In this document: one piece after another, positions 15,022-21,432 of the stretch
Layout: the number at the start of each line of letters is the position of its first letter
Numbering within the stretch: the first letter of the stretch is position 1
NCBI GenBank assembly: GCA_043814315.1
Contig: JBDRKE010000030.1
Location: 1-30,176 of the forward strand
Direction: 5' to 3'
DNA length: 30,176 bases
Source of the DNA: JBDRKE01 sp043814315
GTDB lineage: Bacteria > Omnitrophota > Gorgyraeia > Gygaellales > Profunditerraquicolaceae
Position numbers and translations under genes: made by a program
Notes under the pieces: generated by a model
The model's input: only the letters and a program-made list of their open reading frames with translations
Told to the model about the DNA's origin: nothing
Databases searched by the model: none

Positions 15022-16011
15022 TTATAATATAAGCATCGCATCACCATAACTATAAAACCTGTATTTATGATCGATGGCCTCCTGATAAGCCTTCTTAATG
15101 AGTTTCTCTCCTGCAAAGGCGCAAACCAGCATATAAAGAGTTGTGCGAGGCAGATGAAAATTCGTCAAGAGACCATTTACCAGATTGAATTCACGGCCCG
15201 GATAGATAAATAAATCCGTAAAGCCCTCTTTCTTGCCTAAAAAATAAGTTTCTAGCGCGCGCAGACTCGTTGTGCCAACGGCCAATACACGTTCCTTATG
15301 GGCGCGGGCTTCTTTTATCAACTTAACGGTACTTTCATGAATTGCAAAATATTCCTTTTCCATCTTATGTTCGCTAATATCTTCGACTTTTACCGGACGA
15401 AATGTCCCCACCCCTACATGTAAAGTCAAATAAGCGACATGAACACCCAGGAGTTTTATTTTACGGATTAATTCTTTTGTAAAATGCAATCCGGCCGTAG
15501 GAGAGGCAATAGCTCCCTGAGCCTTCGCATAAACAGTTTGATAATAGATATGATCCAAATCCTCTGGTTTTCTTTTTATATAAGGCGGTAACGGCATGAC
15601 GCCGAGTTTATATATAGTCTTTGAATCACGGGTGTTAAATGCGATCTCATCCTTGGCACACACCACGCCGAAGATTTTTCCAGAGTCAAAGATAATCTTC
15701 TCTCCCACCCTGACCCGACTGGGTTTAATAAAAGCTTTGAACCTGTTCGCGTTAAGGGCCTCAAGGAGCAAAACCTCCACTTTCCCTTTGGTTAATCTAA
15801 CCCCATGAAGACGCGCCGGCAACACCCTAGTGTTGTTTAAAACCATTAGGTCGTCCTTATGAAGAAACCTGAGAATTTCCTTAAAAACGCAGTGCTCCAT
15901 CGTGCTTTTCTTCCTGTTTAAAACCAGGAGTTTTGCCGTATCGCGTCTTTTAAGGGGATATTGGGCGATCAGTTCCTTCGGCAGGCTATAATCAAAATCC
16001 GAAAGCTTCAT
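15022..16011 (-). CDS. queA: tRNA preQ1(34) S-adenosylmethionine ribosyltransferase-isomerase (QueA)
   Basis: QueA moves the ribosyl part of SAM onto preQ1 in tRNA to make epoxyqueuosine. The 329-residue protein carries the family's start (SDFDYSLPKELIAQYPLKRRD), LVLNNTRVLPARLHG near 54-70, the SPTAGLHFT motif near 170-178 and HVGVGTFRPV near 198-207. TTSLRALE lies near 248 and NFHLPRTTL near 290. Length is slightly below E. coli's 356. It begins two bases after the spoIID-like stop codon, so the genes are co-transcribed. The neighbouring QueH would reduce its product to queuosine. Confidence 0.97.
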   Translation of the reverse strand: MKLSDFDYSLPKELIAQYPLKRRDTAKLLVLNRKKSTMEHCVFKEILRFLHKDDLMVLNNTRVLPARLHGVRLTKGKVEVLLLEALNANRFKAFIKPSRVRVGEKIIFDSGKIFGVVCAKDEIAFNTRDSKTIYKLGVMPLPPYIKRKPEDLDHIYYQTVYAKAQGAIASPTAGLHFTKELIRKIKLLGVHVAYLTLHVGVGTFRPVKVEDISEHKMEKEYFAIHESTVKLIKEARAHKERVLAVGTTSLRALETYFLGKKEGFTDLFIYPGREFNLVNGLLTNFHLPRTTLYMLVCAFAGEKLIKKAYQEAIDHKYRFYSYGDAMLIL

Positions 16012-16013
16012 AA

Positions 16014-17153
16014 TCAGTAGCTAGTAATTTGTGAACCCGCATAATAATATTTCAAAATTGCCTCGGCTGTCTGGCCCTTTTTGGCCATAAAATAAGCGCC
16101 CCATTGACACAGGCCTACGCCATGCCCCCAACCGATCCCTTCGAAGACGGCGTCTTTGCCGATGACGTCCACTTTAAAATGGGTACTTCTGATAACATTC
16201 GGGCCGAAGATATCTCTAAAGTCCTTAGCAGATATCTTTAACTCTTTATCGGAGGTGACTATTTTTAAATCTATGATTCTGCCTGACTTGTTCCGGCCTG
16301 ATATTACAATATCTTTTATAGGGCTTAACTTTTTACCCGTCTGCATCAGCCTGTCCTGAATCTCCTCTAGCGTCAATACGTAATGCCAATAAAAATGCGG
16401 TGAATCTTTACAGAACCCGCACACGACTCCTTTAAGAGGCAAGATATCTATATTCCAAAGCATGGAGGCATCTTCGGTGTGCCCTGCGCAGGTGGCTGAA
16501 AAATATGCCGGGAAGACCTTGTCTTGATAAATAAGAACCCTGCTCCTGGTCTCTTCCACGGCCCTATTGGTCCGATAGCGTTCAGAGGTCTTGCCGCCAT
16601 AAACCTGAGAATATATATCACTGGTGACATCGTAATCTTTTGCTTTGTTTTCCTCCATCTGATATAAAGCATAGGTCCTAGAAATAATGGCCTGGACTTT
16701 CAGTGCCTCCATCGGCCAATAATGCGAAGCCTCATGATACAAGATCCCTTTGACGTAATCCTCTAACGTAATACGATTGATCACGGTCAAGGCAGCATCT
16801 TTATTCCTCATGAACTGGATTTCGCCCCGGAACATTCGGTCATTCACTGTGATAACGTCCGGGTCAGTTACCTTAATAGTAATCTTGGCAGCCTTAAAAG
16901 ACTCCTCCCCCAATAATATCGCGCCTTTTTGGGCGATAACCGTAGTTTTTAAGACATTCCCGCTTGATAAAATTTTCCCGGCAACGTCCGTTATTTCATA
17001 AGGACCGTTTAATTTAAGACGCAAGCTTCGCTCATCCTGAAAGAGCTCCACGCGCACGTAACGCGACACCTCATCACAGGTAACGGGTGCACGCGGTGAT
17101 ATTACGGCTAGAATAACAAGGGCCAAAAAAAGGACTCTTAACATGAGTTTCAT
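16014..17153 (-). CDS. SpoIID/LytB-type cell wall hydrolase, secreted
   Basis: This 379-residue protein has an N-terminal hydrophobic signal segment (about 4-18) and a SpoIID domain, a peptidoglycan lytic transglycosylase-type fold. Typical features are LEDYVKGILYHEASHYWPMEALKVQAI with the catalytic-type glutamate (near 135-160), SATCAGHTED near 225, and the C-terminal GIGWGHGVGLCQWGAYFMA. Cysteines in CAGH and VVCGFC could bind zinc, as in Clostridioides SpoIID. The start at 17153 overlaps the DUF2905 stop as ATGA; two upstream start codons would lie inside that gene. No sporulation genes are nearby, so a general role in wall remodelling or division is more likely than sporulation. Confidence 0.9.
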   Translation of the reverse strand: MKLMLRVLFLALVILAVISPRAPVTCDEVSRYVRVELFQDERSLRLKLNGPYEITDVAGKILSSGNVLKTTVIAQKGAILLGEESFKAAKITIKVTDPDVITVNDRMFRGEIQFMRNKDAALTVINRITLEDYVKGILYHEASHYWPMEALKVQAIISRTYALYQMEENKAKDYDVTSDIYSQVYGGKTSERYRTNRAVEETRSRVLIYQDKVFPAYFSATCAGHTEDASMLWNIDILPLKGVVCGFCKDSPHFYWHYVLTLEEIQDRLMQTGKKLSPIKDIVISGRNKSGRIIDLKIVTSDKELKISAKDFRDIFGPNVIRSTHFKVDVIGKDAVFEGIGWGHGVGLCQWGAYFMAKKGQTAEAILKYYYAGSQITSY

Positions 17154-17395
17154 CGGCGCAACCATAGCCAAAATACAAGAGAAAGGATAAGGCTTAGCAA
17201 TAGGGACGTCATAACAGGAAAATAAAAAGTGAAGTTCTTCTTTTGGATGTAAAAATCCCCGGGAAGTTTTCCTGGGATTTTTATGTCTTGGGGCAACTTC
17301 CCCAAAAAAGGTATTTTGTTAAAGAAGGTCAGTAGAAAGCCAATACCTATTAAGATGATGCCGAATACAATTAATGTTTTTCCGATTTCCTGCAT
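17150..17395 (-). CDS. DUF2905 family small membrane protein
   Basis: This 81-residue protein has two transmembrane helices (about 5-24 and 59-78) around a short loop rich in glycine and proline. The loop carries LPxD and the FTFYFP signature of DUF2905. The motif GKLPxD appears twice in tandem (GKLPQD, then GKLPGD), an apparent loop duplication, since most relatives have one copy. The function is unknown. The ATG at 17395, with GGAG eight bases upstream, is preferred to an ATG at 17437 because the family begins there. It overlaps queH by 25 bases and the spoIID-like gene by four (ATGA). Confidence 0.85.
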   Translation of the reverse strand: MQEIGKTLIVFGIILIGIGFLLTFFNKIPFLGKLPQDIKIPGKLPGDFYIQKKNFTFYFPVMTSLLLSLILSLVFWLWLRR

Positions 17396-17913
17396 CGTTC
17401 TATCTCCGAATAAAGACACCCGCAGTATTTCTGGCAATAGATACCTTCTGCCTTAGCCTGTTCATGGGCCTTTTTAAAACCCGTACGAAAATCTTCATAA
17501 AAAAATTCTACTCCTGTTTCCTGTGCAATTTCATCCCCTAGTCTCTTCAATCTTTCCTGATCCTGATAGGGGCTGACAAGCAAGGTCGTTGAAAAATATC
17601 CGCAGCCCATATCTTTTGCGGCCAAAGCGCACCTTTGAAGTCTTAAAGACCAGCAAATCCCGCATCTTTCGGGCCTGTCCTCCTTCAAATTCACGGCTTG
17701 AAAGAATTCGGCCGGATTATATTGCGGGTGAATCATCTCCAGATTATGCCTGTGGCTGAAATCCACCACCGCCTGCAGGCGATTCCTGTACTCGCTCAAA
17801 GGATGGATGTTAGGATTACAAAAGAACCCCCTCACCTTATATCCCTTTTCCTTCAGCCGCTCCAGAGGATATATCAAGCACGGAGCACAACAGGTATGTA
17901 ATAGTAGGTTCAT
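17371..17913 (-). CDS. queH: Epoxyqueuosine reductase QueH
   Basis: QueH (DUF208) is the non-cobalamin enzyme that reduces epoxyqueuosine to queuosine in tRNA, a functional replacement for QueG. The 180-residue protein shows the family cysteines: Cys8, Cys9 and Cys12 in HTCCAPC, Cys84 and Cys87 in RCGIC, and Cys160, Cys164 and Cys166 in the C-terminal YCQKYCGC. These support a metal/iron-sulfur site and a redox-active pair. GFFCNPNIHP (29-38) and TTLLVSPYQ are typical. With queA and tgt nearby, the last three steps of queuosine synthesis are grouped. Its ATG has no ribosome-binding site; a possible 27-codon reading frame ends four bases upstream and could couple translation. Confidence 0.95.
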   Translation of the reverse strand: MNLLLHTCCAPCLIYPLERLKEKGYKVRGFFCNPNIHPLSEYRNRLQAVVDFSHRHNLEMIHPQYNPAEFFQAVNLKEDRPERCGICWSLRLQRCALAAKDMGCGYFSTTLLVSPYQDQERLKRLGDEIAQETGVEFFYEDFRTGFKKAHEQAKAEGIYCQKYCGCLYSEIERCRKSEKH

Positions 17914-17917
17914 AATT

Positions 17918-18001
17918 TTACAAATGCACCTGCCGAGCGCGCTCGCTCAGGTCGCTTTTACCCCTTCGGGGCCGCCAGAGATCTTTCGCATTGTCAATCA
18001 T
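17918..18001 (-). CDS. Possible 27-codon leader peptide upstream of queH
   Basis: The reading frame starts with ATG 6 bases after AAAGGAG, a good ribosome-binding site. It ends TAA four bases before the queH ATG, which has no site of its own, so queH translation could depend on it. It lies in the left arm of the palindromic element. The peptide core NAKDLWRPRRGKSDLSE also occurs in element copy 1 on the plus strand. The two core differences (GGC/GGT and TTG/CTG) are synonymous. The arrangement may equally be a by-product of the repeat. Confidence 0.3.
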   Translation of the reverse strand: MIDNAKDLWRPRRGKSDLSERARQVHL

Positions 18002-18292
18002 ACTCGACTCCTTTATTTATAAAATTCTCTTTTGTGGGTGACTTGGACTGCACCTTGCCTTATAGGATAGGCAAGTGCCACCCTTCTGGGTGGATTTCGA
18101 GCAGAGCACTTTTTACGCTGCCAGCGGGTGACCAAAGGATGTCAGCGAACGGGAGTATCCACACTGGGGGGGGCACCTTGCCCTAAAGTATGGGCAAGTG
18201 CCCCGCCTCCTGCGGGGGCAGGACCCACAAAATCTGCTGCCTTGTATTCAAAGAGCAAAAGCGACCTGAGCGAGAAAACTGTCAGGTTCATT
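17923..18292. repeat. Nested palindromic element, copy 2 (370 bases)
   Basis: The terminal inverted repeats are 17923-17959 and 18257-18292. They share AATGNACCTG at the tips and 18 perfect bases (CTCGCTCAGGTCGCTTTT) inside. The left interior (CCCCTTCGGGGCCGCCAGAGATCTTTCGCATT, 17961-17992) matches the right interior of copy 1 at 3833-3863 in reverse complement. The element fills most of the 450-base gap between ruvB and queH and encloses a second palindromic unit at 18030-18232. No transposase is encoded and no target duplication is obvious. Confidence 0.75.
18030..18232. repeat. Inner structured unit with two tandem double-hairpin modules
   Basis: A perfect 10-base inverted repeat (TTTTGTGGGT at 18030-18039, ACCCACAAAA at 18223-18232) closes the unit. 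Inside are two copies of a two-hairpin module. Module 1 is GCAC(C)TTGCC with GGCAAGTGC (18050-18078), then CCACCC-TTCT-GGGTGG (18078-18093). Module 2 is GGGCAC(C)TTGCCC with GGGCAAGTGCCC (18171-18203), then CCCCGC-CTCCT-GCGGGG (18201-18217). Both first hairpins keep the same bulged C. A GTGGAT/ATCCAC pair (18090-18095, 18157-18162) could link the modules. It might be a transcribed structured RNA or a second mobile repeat nested in the outer one. Confidence 0.6.
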
Positions 18293-18329
18293 AAAAAATA
18301 GTCTCAAAAGAGCAGTTTTAGGATTAAAA

Positions 18330-18366
18330 TTAGAAACGTTTTACGATTAGGTTTAGAAACGTTTTA
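18330..18366. repeat. Direct repeat TTAGAAACGTTTTA at the 3' end of ruvB
   Basis: Two copies of TTAGAAACGTTTTA lie at 18330-18343 and 18353-18366, 23 bases apart. The second includes the ruvB stop codon. Each contains the palindromic AAACGTTT core. It could be a protein-binding site or a short duplication at a repeat boundary. Confidence 0.5.
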
Positions 18367-19416
18367 GAATAATTCCGATTGTTTTTCGTATTTGATTCCG
18401 AAGTGGTCAAAGGACAATTTGGTGGCAAGGCGGCCGCGAGAGGTGCGTTTGAGATATCCGGCTTTAAGCAGATACGGCTCGACGGTATCTGTGATGGTAT
18501 CGACTTCTTCATTAAGGCTGGCGGCCAATGCCTCAACACCTACGGGCCCGCCTGAGTAAGATTCCAGAATCAACTTCAGCACTTTCCGATCTAAATCATC
18601 CAGGCCCGCCTTGTCAATCCCCAATTCATCTAAGGTCTTGGCAGCGACGTCTTTGCTGACCCTGGAGATTTTAGCCACCTGGGCATAGTCCCTGATTCTG
18701 CGTAAGAGCCTATTGGCGACTCTGGGAGTGCCGCGGGAGCGTCTTGCGATTTCCGAAGCCGCTTCTTCTTCTATATCCATACTCAGGATTCTAGCCGAAT
18801 GTTTTATAATTTTAGCCAAGTCTTCTATCTTGTAGAAATCCAGATTATAGAATATGCCAAACCGGCCCCGCAAGGGCGCTGCCAATAAGCCGCTTCTCGT
18901 GGTAGCTCCCACCAGCGTAAAAGGTTTAAGATTAAACTTTATGGTCTTGGCATAGGGGCCCTTATCAATGACGAAATCTATCTGAAAACTTTCCATGGCC
19001 GGATAGAGAAACTCTTCAACGACCTTGGAAAGCCGATGGATCTCGTCAATAAACAGGATATCCCCTTTTTCGAGATTCGTCAAAATACCGATCAGATCTC
19101 CGGCACGCTCTATGGCGGGTCCGGAGGTGGCCGTAATCTTGGTATTCATCTCATGGGCAACGATATGTGCCATAGAAGTCTTCCCTAAGCCCGGGGGGCC
19201 GCTTAAAAGCACATGCTCTAAGGGTTCCTTCCTCTGCTTAGCCGCCTGAATGGTTATCTTGAGATTGTCCACAATCTCTTTATGACCGACAAACTCAGAT
19301 AATTTCTTCGGCCTTAAAGAAATATTAAGGACAACATCCTCTTCTGTCTCTTTGGGCTCATCAATGAAGGGGACACAACTGCCCTTAAGAAGCGTCTTTC
19401 TGGTCTCTTCGGCCAT
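18364..19416 (-). CDS. ruvB: Holliday junction branch migration ATPase RuvB
   Basis: RuvB is the hexameric AAA+ motor that drives branch migration with RuvA. The 350-residue protein has the standard order: SLRPKKLSEFVGHKEIV near 33-49, Walker A GPPGLGKT at 73-80, Walker B DEIH at 124-127, sensor-1 region GATTRSGLLAAPLRGRFG near 170-187, and the C-terminal winged helix with EPYLLKAGYLKRTSRGR. It overlaps scpA by 32 bases, so it is translated in the same transcript. ruvA and ruvC are not in the window. AGGAG lies 13 bases upstream of the ATG, a poor spacing, so coupling to scpA is likely. Confidence 0.98.
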   Translation of the reverse strand: MAEETRKTLLKGSCVPFIDEPKETEEDVVLNISLRPKKLSEFVGHKEIVDNLKITIQAAKQRKEPLEHVLLSGPPGLGKTSMAHIVAHEMNTKITATSGPAIERAGDLIGILTNLEKGDILFIDEIHRLSKVVEEFLYPAMESFQIDFVIDKGPYAKTIKFNLKPFTLVGATTRSGLLAAPLRGRFGIFYNLDFYKIEDLAKIIKHSARILSMDIEEEAASEIARRSRGTPRVANRLLRRIRDYAQVAKISRVSKDVAAKTLDELGIDKAGLDDLDRKVLKLILESYSGGPVGVEALAASLNEEVDTITDTVEPYLLKAGYLKRTSRGRLATKLSFDHFGIKYEKQSELF

Positions 19417-20149
19417 AAGGTAAGATATTCTCCTTATTCCTTAAAATCTCTATATCCTGAAACAATTCCCTTTGCCGGCAAACAATCTCTTTCATCCTAA
19501 TCAGCTCTAGGATGGCAAGGAATATAACGATGATCTCTAATTTGCTTTTGGCGTTGCCGAACAACTCCGAAAGTTGAACATTTGACTTCTCCAGAAGAAG
19601 ATGCAGAATCTGATGGATCTTCTCTTCTATGGTAAACTCATCCTTGATGACCTCGTAAAACACTTCCTTGGGAACATCTTTAAGGGCTTTCGTAAAGGCA
19701 TTGATTAAATCAAAGATGCTTGCCTCAAAATAAACATCCCGGCTATCTCCGGGAGTTTCTTGTTCTGTCTGTGTTTTAGGCCGTTTAAACACCTCTTTCT
19801 GCTCGGTCTCTCTCTGGCGCAGGGATTCGGCAATCTCTTTAAACCTTTCATATTCCAGCAGCCTCCTCACCAACTCCTCGCGGGGATCCTCCTGCTTTCC
19901 TTCGGCTGCTTCTTGAGGCTCGGCAGGCAATAGCATCTTGGACTTAATCTGCATGAGAGTTGCCGCCATCACCAAAAACTCTCCGGCAATATTTAAATCC
20001 AAAAGCTGCATCAAGTTCAAATATTCAAGATACTGCCCGGTGACCTTGGCAATGGGGATATCGTAAATGTTCAGGTGATCCTTATTGACCAAATACAAAA
20101 GAAGATCCAGCGGCCCTTCGAATATCTCTAATTTTATTTTGTAAGACAT
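19385..20149 (-). CDS. scpA: Segregation and condensation protein A (ScpA)
   Basis: ScpA is the kleisin that bridges SMC heads in bacterial condensin. The 254-residue protein has the conserved N-terminus (EIFEGPLDLLLYLV, then DIPIAKVTGQYLEYL and AGEFLVMAATLMQIKSKMLLP, about 8-76). An acidic/charged linker follows (about 80-135), and a C-terminal winged helix ends in ILELIRMKEI (about 215-225). scpB, usually the next gene, is absent; ruvB follows with a 32-base overlap. No ribosome-binding site is apparent. The upstream gap holds a short word-repeat. Confidence 0.95.
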   Translation of the reverse strand: MSYKIKLEIFEGPLDLLLYLVNKDHLNIYDIPIAKVTGQYLEYLNLMQLLDLNIAGEFLVMAATLMQIKSKMLLPAEPQEAAEGKQEDPREELVRRLLEYERFKEIAESLRQRETEQKEVFKRPKTQTEQETPGDSRDVYFEASIFDLINAFTKALKDVPKEVFYEVIKDEFTIEEKIHQILHLLLEKSNVQLSELFGNAKSKLEIIVIFLAILELIRMKEIVCRQRELFQDIEILRNKENILPYGRRDQKDAS

Positions 20150-20167
20150 GTTTTTGAATACCCATTT

Positions 20168-20215
20168 TTAACGCAGATTTACGCACCTGCCTGCCGCAGG
20201 CAGGAATCTAACGCA
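20168..20215. repeat. Short AACGCAGATTTACGCA repeat with CCTGCC palindrome
   Basis: It begins with TTTAACGCAGATTTACGCA. The perfect palindrome CCTGCCTG-CCG-CAGGCAGG (20186-20204) follows, then the degenerate AATCTAACGCAT. It is a reduced version of the nested snapback at 11569-11693 and fills the 73-base gap between trpS and scpA. Confidence 0.7.
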
Positions 20216-20222
20216 TCTATCA

Positions 20223-21203
20223 TTAAAAGTTTACTAATTTCTTTACCTCATCCAGAGTTTCGCCTGCCACTGACTTTGCTTTTTTTGTGCCTTCTTCCAG
20301 TATATCGAATATCTGACTTCTGTCTTTAAGAAGTTTATCTCTTTTTTCCTGGATGGGCTCTAGAATTTTAATGAGTATCTGTGCAAGCTCCTTCTTGCAG
20401 TCCGTGCATCCGATCTTGGCCTTGCGGCAAAGCTCATCCACTTCTTTCTTTCTGTCGGGCGCAAAGACCGCGTAATAACTGTGCACATTGCATTTATCCG
20501 GATGCCCGGGGTCGCTAAATTTAATCCTCTGCGGGTCCGTAAACATATTCGCAACCTTCTTCCGGAGGATTTCCGATTCTTCGGAAAGTGCGATAAAATT
20601 ATTATAGCTTTTGCTCATCTTTCTTCCGTCAAGCCCTAAAAGCCTCTGGGCCTTGGTCAAAAGCGCCTGCGGCTTGCAGAAATAATTCGTCTTATAGAGA
20701 TTATTGAATTTCCTGGCAATCTGCCTGGTCAACTCTAAATGAGGAAGTTGGTCTTCGCCGACCGGCACAACCTCGGCTTTATAGATAAGAATATCTGCTG
20801 CCTGAAGAACCGGATAACCCAGAAATCCATAGGTGTGCAAATCCCTGCGGGTGAGTTCCCGCAGCTGTTCTTTATACGTCGGGCAGCGCTCCAGAAGCCC
20901 CAGGGGCGTAATGATAGAAAAAATCATGTATAATTCCAGATGCTCCTTGACCTGGGATTGCATAAAGATAGCGGCTTTCTTAGGGTCAAGGCCGCAGGCA
21001 AGCCAGTCTACCACATTATCCATCGCATTCTCTCTTAGGTCTTTGGTATCTTCATATTCTGACATAAGGGCATGCCAGTCTGCGACCATAAAGAAACAGC
21101 TGTACTCCTCCTGCAGCTTGACCCAGTTATCCAAGGCGCCCACCAGGTGGCCTAAATGCAGCTTTCCCGTTGGACGCATACCGCTTAATATTCGCTTCTT
21201 CAT
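20223..21203 (-). CDS. trpS: Tryptophan--tRNA ligase with probable [4Fe-4S] site (TrpS)
   Basis: This class I synthetase charges tRNA-Trp. The 326-residue protein has the HIGH-type motif HLGH (16-19) in GMRPTGKLHLGH and KMSKS at 195-199. Four cysteines, Cys238, Cys259, Cys266 and Cys269, form a C-x20-C-x6-C-x2-C pattern. This closely matches the [4Fe-4S] site of Thermotoga TrpRS (C-x22-C-x6-C-x2-C), placed in the anticodon-binding region. The ATG at 21203, with AAGGA close upstream, is preferred to an in-frame TTG at 21221 that lies in repeat sequence. No T-box-like leader is recognisable upstream. The gene is separated from infB by a 229-base repeat-filled gap. Confidence 0.96.
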   Translation of the reverse strand: MKKRILSGMRPTGKLHLGHLVGALDNWVKLQEEYSCFFMVADWHALMSEYEDTKDLRENAMDNVVDWLACGLDPKKAAIFMQSQVKEHLELYMIFSIITPLGLLERCPTYKEQLRELTRRDLHTYGFLGYPVLQAADILIYKAEVVPVGEDQLPHLELTRQIARKFNNLYKTNYFCKPQALLTKAQRLLGLDGRKMSKSYNNFIALSEESEILRKKVANMFTDPQRIKFSDPGHPDKCNVHSYYAVFAPDRKKEVDELCRKAKIGCTDCKKELAQILIKILEPIQEKRDKLLKDRSQIFDILEEGTKKAKSVAGETLDEVKKLVNF

Positions 21204-21214
21204 AATCCTTGTAA

Positions 21215-21420
21215 AATCCAAATGTCAAAATCCAAATAATACCAAATAAATCCCATGGTTCGACTTCGCTTACCATTGGCACTGAGGTGAAACCGAAGTG
21301 CCAATTTCAAAATCCCAATGTCCAAAACTTATAAGTTTGTAATTTGGAATTTTAGATTTGGAATTTATTTGGAATTTGCCTGCCTGCCGACAGGCAGGGT
21401 GCTTGGAATTTGTAATTTTA
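21215..21420. repeat. Composite snapback between trpS and infB
   Basis: The outer arms are AAATCCAAATA-type words (21222-21252, 21306-21326) against TTTGGAATTT-type words (21342-21378, 21403-21418). Embedded are GGTTCGACTTCGCT (21257-21270), a perfect 9-bp stem ATTGGCACT/AGTGCCAAT (21275-21283, 21297-21305) and the palindrome CCTGCCTGCCGACAGGCAGG (21379-21398). Three repeat families are thus stacked in one gap. Confidence 0.75.
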
Positions 21421-21432
21421 ACATTACGCTTG

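Noticed and set aside
17914..18363. RNase P RNA, tmRNA, SRP RNA or preQ1 riboswitch in the 450-base gap upstream of queH
   Set aside because: None of their conserved core motifs is present on either strand. The gap is explained by nested inverted repeats, though a novel RNA remains possible.
21204..21432. T-box leader for trpS
   Set aside because: No T-box core sequence or specifier arrangement is visible; the gap is explained by repeats.
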